Shown here: positions 16,101 through 21,048 of the stretch, in pieces
Numbering within the stretch: the first letter of the stretch is position 1
Layout of the letters: each line of letters begins with the position of its first letter
Assembly (NCBI GenBank): GCA_947629725.1
Contig: CANREU010000008.1
Coordinates: forward strand, 1 to 21,529
Source of the DNA: an uncultured Clostridia bacterium
Lineage (GTDB): Bacteria > Bacillota > Clostridia > Christensenellales > Borkfalkiaceae
Reading direction: 5' to 3'
DNA: 21,529 nt
Translations under genes and position numbers: made by a program
The notes under the pieces: generated by a model
Databases searched by the model: none
Told to the model about the DNA's origin: nothing
The model's input: the letters and a program-made list of their open reading frames with translations, nothing else

Positions 16101-16884
16101 GCCGAATCCCGTCCTTGTCGCCCGCACCGCAGGGCAGTCGACGATTACGCTCGGAACGCATGACGGCGCAGATGTGACGGGCTTCGAGAGCGGCACCACC
16201 GTCACCAAGACGAACGACGAGACGTTTGAGTTCACCGTTACCGCACAGGATGGAAGAAAGATCGATTCCGTTTCGGCTTATGGCACAACGCTTAAGGCCG
16301 CTGAAACCGAGACCGGGAAGTACAGCTTTACGGTGAAGGGCAATACAACGGTTACGGTCGTTACCTCCAAGACGGATGCGCCGGATCCCGTCGAGATTGC
16401 AAAGCTTGGCTTCAGTGCAACGGAGCACGCCAGTGATCCAAACGAAACCTCATACACCGGAACATGGAAAGCTACGAGAAATGGGATCACTTGGACTATG
16501 GTCAACTTTAACAATAATGCTTGGAATAATAGTTGGACTTATATAAAAGCAGGTCGTAAGAGTGGCCACGCAAGCACTGCAACGATCACGGTGCAAATGG
16601 AGGAGCAAATAACCGAAGTTGTTGTAAATCTTGATAAAAAATGCCAGAGTTATATGGCAGATAAGGTTAATGCGTTCAAACTTCAGATTTGCGACGATAA
16701 TTCGTTTAGCGGCGAGACCTTGAAAGAAGTATCCGTCAGTATTGCAACAGGGGATAATTCGTTCGTTATTCCCGAAGCGGCTCAGGGTACGGGGAAATAT
16801 TACCGTATTGTGGTTGATTGCCAAGCCGGTAACGACAATGGGTTTGTTGTTTTGAATTCTGTAACGTACAAGGGCTATGAATGA
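13129..16884 (+). CDS. Large multidomain surface lipoprotein with OB-fold-like and degenerate Ig-like modules
   Basis: This 1251-residue protein has a signal peptide and lipobox VVAC (Cys25). No catalytic motif was recognised. Three OB-fold-like modules are visible at about 145-250 (VIVSGYVVARGTF, later LVHGWLQNYNGKLQLT), 372-475 (VFVKGYVVNKGSFSS, later LSGFIQNFNGTYELT) and 887-990 (IYVTGKVKG, later IYGWIENYYGSKLQFTG). Between them are four degenerate bacterial Ig-like segments (about 40-142, 272-362, 675-775, 780-880). Residues about 505-672 (FYYAAVKGSERLYV, KYLEVL, VWTWLADA) match the accessory module of the endonuclease I protein at 2933. A C-terminal beta module (about 1090-1251) is AT-rich. 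AAGGAG precedes ATG 13129. OB-folds often bind nucleic acid or sugars, so a surface DNA-binding or adhesive role beside the nucleases is an inference. An adhesin for another polymer is the alternative. Confidence 0.85.
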   Translation: MKNKWLVAFLSVLMAVSLCFGVVACKKDKGNDDDNDLENVSYMIDSLNDMYADESELTPVTYTVTHSILVSGKQQPVEWSVEAVTEGITLSDFVVVGATDEAKNETTIEIKQTSQVVDYKLTATVTIGKESDSVSYDRQIPLIYSVAGIEEFGKDIASGSYYEVDGVKTPVIVSGYVVARGTFATDYKNWNDVYIADTADAAAEYPAAMQVYRLEVDGTVLKEDGDLMVGAKVLVHGWLQNYNGKLQLTHDASSSTGKAGNNPTAIQITPPELTDQEKVDLAKGMLTLPKTVYGKAGESVDLETSIAGAAVTWAVTSGEGATITGSTLKIASPLPSTPQEVVLTATIKAGAVTDTKTFTIQVGLSRTAPSTQENPYSVAEAQEFATTIANLDYSGRVFVKGYVVNKGSFSSNTWTNVYIADEEGESDTTKHFQVFKMSTNDILTQESELVVGDQVILSGFIQNFNGTYELTYNNQASDGDKNTYCVWTDNENAGQGGGSTEIQDGFTPMEQPTEGEFYYAAVKGSERLYVSDNTQLDSGTQGYLKTTNDPAQAVKLKLEKKADSETDWYIKMGEKYLEVLPYQSSGKNYTSYKLQLVASPTAVWTWLADARCFQQMVTPIAEKDKTPIGIYVGTYNSSNYTTLSPSTVSRITGDKVGDLDVSQHPARFGTIAEHEITDQEREAAIDAELAKVTGVSIEMPEDKDLPTSGNTNITFSWALKQAEGNTFPEGIALATDKITVTALPEEEKTVTLVLTATYKESEVSKDKEVTVTISAAHSSDEEKAQAALDSLDYESFKGAVYTETNAAGVQLPATSTTVTTYEASVVWSVEGEPNSYVSITENKLVISALPTEADETITLKVTVSVNGASKTDTITITLKKLTNYGTEVAPISVEEALKIAEAECPGSNEWTKKAIYVTGKVKGTPTSPSSKVWTFTLVDLKNDQKSIEIFKMDEHSTLPVPAENDTVVIYGWIENYYGSKLQFTGYTNGGKPNPVLVARTAGQSTITLGTHDGADVTGFESGTTVTKTNDETFEFTVTAQDGRKIDSVSAYGTTLKAAETETGKYSFTVKGNTTVTVVTSKTDAPDPVEIAKLGFSATEHASDPNETSYTGTWKATRNGITWTMVNFNNNAWNNSWTYIKAGRKSGHASTATITVQMEEQITEVVVNLDKKCQSYMADKVNAFKLQICDDNSFSGETLKEVSVSIATGDNSFVIPEAAQGTGKYYRIVVDCQAGNDNGFVVLNSVTYKGYE

Positions 16885-16959
16885 TTATAAGGCAAATTTT
16901 GCCGAATGATCGCCGCCCCCGTAGCAGACCTTCCCCGTAAGGACTGACAACAAAAGAAA

Positions 16960-16987
16960 AAAAGGCCTCCCGCCCGGGAGGCCTTTT
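16960..16987. terminator. Intrinsic, probably bidirectional terminator
   Basis: AAAAGGCCTCCCG and CGGGAGGCCTTTT form a 13-pair stem with a 2-base CC loop, preceded by an A-rich run and followed by TTTTCCTT in the + direction. It lies 75 bases after the lipoprotein stop and just before the repeat array. On the - strand the A-run becomes a T-run, so it can also stop leftward transcripts from the array. Confidence 0.9.
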
Positions 16988-17363
16988 CCTTGCCCTCATA
17001 ATAAGGGTATCCGCATTATAATAACCGACGTCATGTTTCGACTGCGCTCAACATGACGTATAGGTGGGCCGCTCAACGTGACGTAATTGTACGTCACCCA
17101 GCCCCGCTATAATACGTCACCCTGAGCTTGTCGAAGGGTATCCACATTATAATGCGGTTATGTTTCGACTGCGCTCAACATGACGTGCAGGCGGGCCGCT
17201 CAACATGACGTATTTGTACGCCCCGCTATAATACGTCACCCCGCCAACCGCAAACCACGTCACCCTGAGCTTGTCGAAGGGTATCCGCATTATAATAAGG
17301 TCATGTTTCGACTGCGCTCAACATGACGTATTTGTACGTCATCCAGCCCCGCCATATAAACCA

Positions 17364-17420
17364 CGTCATGTTGAGCCGTGCCCGACCGCATTTGCGGTCG
17401 GGCACGTGTCGAAACATATC
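17364..17420 (-). repeat. Enlarged type B element abutting the GIY-YIG stop codon
   Basis: Read on the - strand it starts GGATATGTTTCGAC and ends GCTCAACATGACG, as other copies do. The 3-base loop centre is replaced by a 31-base insert whose arms pair perfectly over 14 bases (17377-17390 with 17393-17406) around AA. Only one base separates it from the TGA of the GIY-YIG gene. There is no T-run after the stem, so it is a hairpin end rather than a classic terminator. Confidence 0.85.
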
Positions 17421-17421
17421 C

Positions 17422-17700
17422 TCATTCTTTCCACGGAAGAAGCTCTTCCCATGCGGGGTTCAATGTATGTACCAAAGCGTTCTTTTTTTCGCGCCGCCAA
17501 CCCTTCAACTGCTTTTCGCGTGCGATTGCGTCGTTGGTACTGCCGTACTCTTCCACATAGACCAATTTTTTCAAGCCGTATCGTTTGGTGTAGCCATCAA
17601 AAACGCCTTCGCGGTGTTCGCGCATTCTTCGTTCCAAATTGCCCGTTACGCCGATATACAACTTATCGTTTCGTTTGTCGGTCAAGAAATAAATAAACAT
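17422..17700 (-). CDS. Stand-alone GIY-YIG endonuclease domain protein
   Basis: A single-domain protein of 92 residues. The GIY-type strand is MFIYFLTDKRNDK with Tyr4, followed by LYIGVTGNLERRMREH (residues 14-29) containing the YIG-equivalent Tyr15-Ile16-Gly17 and the conserved Arg24/Arg25. The metal-binding Glu is Glu62 in AIAREKQLKGW. The ending NPAWEELLPW is typical of small stand-alone members (UvrC N-domain-like fold). The family cuts DNA with one metal ion; roles range from repair to mobile-element homing. The start at 17700 is chosen because GAGGAG lies 4 bases upstream; the longer frame to 17742 adds residues outside the fold. The gene lies inside the palindromic array, its stop codon touches an enlarged element, and another element starts 52 bases before its start. 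Its G+C is lower than neighbours (38% in 17641-17700 by count), suggesting transfer. Confidence 0.92.
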   Translation of the reverse strand: MFIYFLTDKRNDKLYIGVTGNLERRMREHREGVFDGYTKRYGLKKLVYVEEYGSTNDAIAREKQLKGWRREKKNALVHTLNPAWEELLPWKE

Positions 17701-17770
17701 GCCGCTCCTCGCTATCTTGATAGTAACGTAAAACCACGTCATTAGAACAATGTCATGTTTCGGCTACGCT

Positions 17771-17857
17771 CAACATGACGTATTTGTGGGACCGCTCAAC
17801 ATGACGTATTTGTGGGACCGCTCAACATGACGTATTTGTGGGGCGCTCAACATGACG
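17771..17857. repeat. 26-base tandem repeat within the array
   Basis: Units begin CAACATGACGTATTTGTGGG and end in ACCGCT. Two identical 26-base units (17771-17796, 17797-17822) are followed by a 25-base variant (17823-17847) and a partial fourth. Each unit is the right half of a type B element plus spacer, so it looks like local tandem growth of a half-element upstream of the GIY-YIG gene. Confidence 0.85.
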
Positions 17858-18272
17858 TATTGGTACGTCACCCAGCCTAGCCACAAACCACGTCACTTTG
17901 CCCCGCTACATAATACGTCACCCGCCCAGCCATATAACACGTCACCCTGAGCCTGTCGAAGGGTGTCCACATTATAATAAGGTCATGTTTCGACTATGCT
18001 CAACATGACGTATTTGTACGTCACCCCGCCCAACCGCAAACCACGTCACCTTGCTCCGCTATAATACGTCACCCGCCCAGCCATATAATACGTCACCCTG
18101 AGCTTGTCGAAGGGTATCCACATTATAATAGGGTCATGTTTCGACTGCGCTCAACATGACGTATTTGTGGGGCGCTCAACATGACGTATTTATACGCCCC
18201 GCTACATAATACGTCACCCGCCCAGCCATATAACACGTCACCCTGAGCTTGTCGAAGGGTGTCCTTATGTAT

Positions 18273-18992
18273 TCACCCTATTTTCCTTATCGCAAAATCC
18301 AGTGCGGCGGCGTTCGTCAAGTCGTAGCCGAGCGGGGTCACCGAAATGTGCCCCGTCATCACCGCATCGGTGTCGAGCGAGAGGTCCCGCGTGCCCTTGT
18401 AGAGGCATACGAGGCAGGGGGTCGCCATGCCGTCCGCGATCTCAAACGTATCGCTGTAAATGGCGGGGCCCATCCTCGTTACGAGGATCTCGTCCCCCTC
18501 CTCGGGGAAATTCACGTTTACGATGTCCGAGCGCTCGAAGAGCCCCAAACGGACGATCTCGTCGTATGTTCTCCCGAGGTTTTTCACGGCGTTTCCGAAG
18601 GAGTGGAAGGCCGCGGAGAAGGCGAGGGACTTCACGCCGAGCATCGCGCCCTCGAAGCAGGCCGCCACGGTCCCCGAATAGTGAATATCCCCGCCGAGGT
18701 TGGGGCCGTTGTTCACGCCAGAGATCACGAGGTCGAATTTCTTTTTCATGCCGAGGATCGCCACGCGCACGCAGTCGGCCGGGGTGGAGTCCACACTGTA
18801 AGCCTCCACGTCCCCGAAAAGGTCCGACCGTTTCACCTCATACCCCCCGTGGATCTCGATGGAGTGGCTCTTTGCGCTCTGCTGCACTTTGGGTGCGAAG
18901 ACGCAGACCTCGCCGAGCGTTTTGGCGAAGTCCACCAAATACTTCAATCCTTCGGCCTCGATGCCGTCGTCGTTCGTAAGGAGAATTTTCAT
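18273..18992 (-). CDS. surE: SurE, 5'/3'-nucleotidase
   Basis: It dephosphorylates nucleoside 5'- and 3'-monophosphates, and in some species short polyphosphate; it is cytoplasmic and metal-dependent. It has 239 residues, close to the usual 250. The N-terminal MKILLTNDDGIEAEGL carries the metal-binding Asp pair. VFAPKVQQSAKSHSIEI, SVDSTPADCVRVAI and ISGVNNGPNLGGDIHYSG then TVAACFEGAM are the other family blocks, with VNVNFPE and the end VTPLGYDLTNAAALDFA. The upstream frame to 19208 is not used; ATG 18992 overlaps the TGA of the preceding gene in an ATGA, with GGAGA about 7 bases upstream. It is the last gene of a three-gene operon. Its stop is only 8 bases from the last palindromic element of the array, which probably forms the 3' end of the transcript. 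Confidence 0.94.
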   Translation of the reverse strand: MKILLTNDDGIEAEGLKYLVDFAKTLGEVCVFAPKVQQSAKSHSIEIHGGYEVKRSDLFGDVEAYSVDSTPADCVRVAILGMKKKFDLVISGVNNGPNLGGDIHYSGTVAACFEGAMLGVKSLAFSAAFHSFGNAVKNLGRTYDEIVRLGLFERSDIVNVNFPEEGDEILVTRMGPAIYSDTFEIADGMATPCLVCLYKGTRDLSLDTDAVMTGHISVTPLGYDLTNAAALDFAIRKIG

Positions 18993-19969
18993 ATCTTGTC
19001 TCCGTGTTCCGCTTTGTAGGCGCGGAGGAGTTCGTCCGCGTCCGATATTAAATCGTACATCTCCGCTTCGGAGAACACCGTCGCGCCCGCCGCCATGTTG
19101 TGCCCGCCGCCGTGATATTTTATCGCGAGGTCGTTGATCCCCAAGAAGCGGGAACGGAGCCGCACGCGGATGTTGCCCTTTGCCGTGTTTTCGATGAACG
19201 CCACCCAAATGAGGCTGCCTTTGATCCCGTCGAGCTCCGAGACGACCGCGCTCGCGTCCTCAAAGGAGAGGGAGAACTTCTCCTGCGTTGCCTTGTCCAT
19301 ATAGAGATAGGCGACGCCGTGCTCCGTGATGCGAATATGGTCGTAGACGTAGCTCTTGAATTTGAGGGAGGAGGGCTCCTCCGAGTAGAGGTGGGCGAAG
19401 AGGGTCTCATAGTCGACGCCGCAGTCGAGGAGGGCGCCCGCGAGGCGCAAGGTCTCTCCCGTCACCCCCTCGAAACGGAAGCGGCCGCTGTCCGTCACCA
19501 TGCCCATGTAGATATACGTCGCCGCCTCCCGCGAAATGCGCAGGCGGTCTTTGAAGGTGAGATAGAAGTCGGCGATCATCTCGCACGCGGAGGAGCGGAA
19601 GTCTTCCACCCAGTTGATGTCGCCGTAGGGGTCGGCCTCGATGTGGTGGTCGATCTTGATCACGGTCTTCGCTCTTTTATAGTTACGGTTGGAGATCCGC
19701 GCCCGCGTGCCCGTGTCCACCACGAGAAGGAGTGCGTCTTGATACGCCTCCTCGGGGACCTCGTCCTCCCCGCCGCAAAAGGCGAGATAGGAGGAGAAAT
19801 CGTCGTCGGTGAGGTAGATGTGCTTTTCGGGATAGGTGTCGCGGAGGAGCTTTGTAAGCCCCATAGAGGCGCCCACCGCGTCCCCGTCGGGGCGGATGTG
19901 GCGGGAGACGATCACGGTCTCATACTCCTCGATCGTATCGAGGATGCGCTGTTTTACGGTTTCGTTCAT
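18989..19969 (-). CDS. nrnA: DHH/DHHA1 phosphoesterase, NrnA-like (paralogue 2)
   Basis: It is predicted to hydrolyse 2-5 base RNA fragments and/or 3'-phosphoadenosine 5'-phosphate in the cytoplasm. It has 326 residues, typical for NrnA. Metal-site motifs are complete: HIRPDGDAVGA (24-34), VVDTG (83-87), KIDHHIEAD (105-113) and GMVTDSGRF (156-164). The DHHA1 domain ends with KYHGGGHNMAAGA (284-296), which binds the nucleic-acid end. The start ATG 19969 overlaps the stop of the first paralogue as ATGA, and its own stop overlaps surE the same way, so the three proteins are translationally coupled. It is clearly related to, but well diverged from, its upstream neighbour. Confidence 0.92.
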   Translation of the reverse strand: MNETVKQRILDTIEEYETVIVSRHIRPDGDAVGASMGLTKLLRDTYPEKHIYLTDDDFSSYLAFCGGEDEVPEEAYQDALLLVVDTGTRARISNRNYKRAKTVIKIDHHIEADPYGDINWVEDFRSSACEMIADFYLTFKDRLRISREAATYIYMGMVTDSGRFRFEGVTGETLRLAGALLDCGVDYETLFAHLYSEEPSSLKFKSYVYDHIRITEHGVAYLYMDKATQEKFSLSFEDASAVVSELDGIKGSLIWVAFIENTAKGNIRVRLRSRFLGINDLAIKYHGGGHNMAAGATVFSEAEMYDLISDADELLRAYKAEHGDKI

Positions 19970-20907
19970 ACTGCCTCCGTCGCGGCGAGCGCGTCGAGAT
20001 CGCCGAGGAGCCGAAGGGCGGTCTCCTTATCGGGCACGGTGCACCCGCTCGCCTTCTTGTGCCCGCCGCCGCCGTATTTTACGGCAATGGGGTTGATATT
20101 GTAGCGGTTGGAGCGCAATTCGCAGTGCACGCCGTCGTCCGCCTCGGTGAAGTTGACCCACACAAACACGCCCTTGATGTCCTTCATGAGGCTCACGAGC
20201 CCCGAGGAGACCACGGGCGCGGCGTCGCTCCCTTCGGGCAGATCCTCCTTCGCCGTGTAGATATAGGCGACGTTATGCTCCGTGAACTTTATCTTATGCA
20301 TGTTGTCCGCATCGGAGAGAATGTCGGAGAAGTCCTTTGCGAAGAGGTTGTAGTAGAGGGTGTTGAGATCGATGGGCTGTGAGAGGAGGAAGGCCGCAAG
20401 CTCGAACGTCCTCGCCGTAACGGAGTCGAACACGAACCTGCCGCTGTCCGTCACCATGCCCATGTAGAGATAGGTCGCGGAGGGGAGGGAGAGCTTCAGC
20501 CCGCATTCCTTTGCGAACATGGTTACCAGCCCGCACGCGCTCTCGTAGGTGCTGTCCACAACGTCGAGGTCGGCGATCTTCTCGCAGTAGATATGGTGGT
20601 CGAAGCGGAGGGTCGCTGCGGCGAGCCGATACCTGTCGTCGCAGATCATGTGCGAGGCGCCGCAGTCGAGGATAATGGAGAGCGCTCCGTGAAACGCCTC
20701 GTCGGGGAGGTCGTCGAAGGTCACCTCCACAAAGGGGAGACGGGTCGCGACGTCGCCCACCATATACACGGTCTTTTCGGGGAAGTTGTCGCGGATGAGG
20801 TGGAAGAGCCCGAGCTGGCTGCCGATGGCGTCGCCGTCGGGGTGGGAGTGGCGGTGGATGATGATGCGGTCGTGCGCCTTGATGAGGGCAAGTGCTTCTT
20901 TGAACAT
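19966..20907 (-). CDS. nrnA: DHH/DHHA1 phosphoesterase, NrnA-like (paralogue 1)
   Basis: First gene of the operon, 313 residues. It carries HSHPDGDAIGS (20-30), IILDCGA (78-84), RFDHHIYCE (101-109), GMVTDSGRF (150-158) and KYGGGGHKKASG (277-288), so all catalytic blocks are present. One difference from paralogue 2 is DCG in place of DTG in the second motif. ATG 20907 is chosen because the family starts a few residues before the first strand (here IIIHRHSHPDGDA), and a promoter lies just upstream; the frame continuing to 21459 runs over the divergent gene. The ribosome site is only a purine-rich AAGAGAGAAAAG stretch. Role as for NrnA: recycling nanoRNA or pAp. Division of labour with paralogue 2 is unknown. 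Confidence 0.92.
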   Translation of the reverse strand: MFKEALALIKAHDRIIIHRHSHPDGDAIGSQLGLFHLIRDNFPEKTVYMVGDVATRLPFVEVTFDDLPDEAFHGALSIILDCGASHMICDDRYRLAAATLRFDHHIYCEKIADLDVVDSTYESACGLVTMFAKECGLKLSLPSATYLYMGMVTDSGRFVFDSVTARTFELAAFLLSQPIDLNTLYYNLFAKDFSDILSDADNMHKIKFTEHNVAYIYTAKEDLPEGSDAAPVVSSGLVSLMKDIKGVFVWVNFTEADDGVHCELRSNRYNINPIAVKYGGGGHKKASGCTVPDKETALRLLGDLDALAATEAV

Positions 20908-20943
20908 GTTTTCTTTTCTCTCTTTTCGTGATTTCAGAAGGAT

Positions 20944-20972
20944 AGTGTAACACATTCCGAGAGATTTGTCAA
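20944..20972 (-). promoter_or_regulatory. Promoter of the nrnA-nrnA-surE operon
   Basis: On the - strand, a perfect TTGACA (20972-20967) and TACACT (20949-20944) are spaced by 17 bases. The -10 box ends about 36 bases before the ATG at 20907. Its -35 box lies 17 bases from the divergent promoter's -35 box. Confidence 0.8.
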
Positions 20973-20989
20973 CCTGTTCCCGTTCCGAC

Positions 20990-21018
20990 TTGACAAAAGC
21001 CCGCAGCAGGTTTATAAT
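20990..21018 (+). promoter_or_regulatory. Consensus promoter of the deoxynucleotidase gene
   Basis: TTGACA (20990-20995) and TATAAT (21013-21018) with exactly 17 bases between, a full match to the vegetative sigma consensus. The -10 box ends 30 bases before ATG 21049. This implies strong expression unless repressed. Confidence 0.92.
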
Positions 21019-21022
21019 ATAC

Positions 21023-21033
21023 GTTACGGTAAC
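21023..21033. promoter_or_regulatory. Small palindrome at the likely transcription start, possible operator
   Basis: GTTAC G GTAAC lies 4 bases after the TATAAT box, where a bound repressor would block the strong promoter. An 11-base palindrome can occur by chance, so this is tentative. Confidence 0.3.
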
Positions 21034-21048
21034 CGAAGAGGTGATTTT

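Larger units (their letters stand above)
17003..18264. repeat. Composite array of short palindromic elements (REP-like)
   Basis: The array has two main element types. Type A has CGTC, stem ACCCT/AGGGT, loop GAGCTTGTCGA and tail ATCC or GTCC: 17115-17143, 17258-17286, 17940-17968, 18091-18119 and 18236-18264, plus a truncated copy at 17003. Type B has arms CGTCATGTT and AACATGACG around TCGACTGCGCTC: 17029-17058, 17157-17184, 17299-17328, 17752-17780, 17981-18010 and 18132-18161, plus an enlarged inverted copy at 17364-17420. In four units A is joined to B by a constant CACATTATAATAAGG-type linker. Half-copies GCTCAACATGACG occur at 17198, 17794, 17820, 17845 and 18174, with a variant at 17071. 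Between units lie CGTCACCC(N)GCC and TATAATACGTCA stretches. TGACGTA and TACGTCA also pair across short spacers. The array separates the convergent lipoprotein and surE genes. Apart from the GIY-YIG gene it has no coding capacity that I recognise. Confidence 0.9.

Noticed and set aside
17271..17745. Plus-strand open frames of 140-141 codons across the array and GIY-YIG gene
   Set aside because: They are antisense to the clear GIY-YIG domain and partly translate repeat elements; there is no ribosome site and no family resemblance.
17771..17870. CRISPR array
   Set aside because: The 26-base units are directly contiguous without variable spacers, and no cas gene is visible. They are half-copies of the palindromic element.
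17003..18264. DNA uptake signal cluster feeding the scavenging genes
   Set aside because: The idea is attractive beside nucleases, but known uptake signals are short fixed words spread through genes. Here stems vary by subtype and copies cluster between genes. No competence gene is present in the window.
17003..18264. Integron attC array or insertion sequence
   Set aside because: No integrase or transposase, no gene cassettes, and elements are about 28-30 bases with a different layout from attC sites.
18993..19208. Longer SurE start
   Set aside because: The added residues lie in another frame of the upstream phosphoesterase gene. MKILLTNDDGI is the normal SurE N-terminus and has an ATGA overlap.
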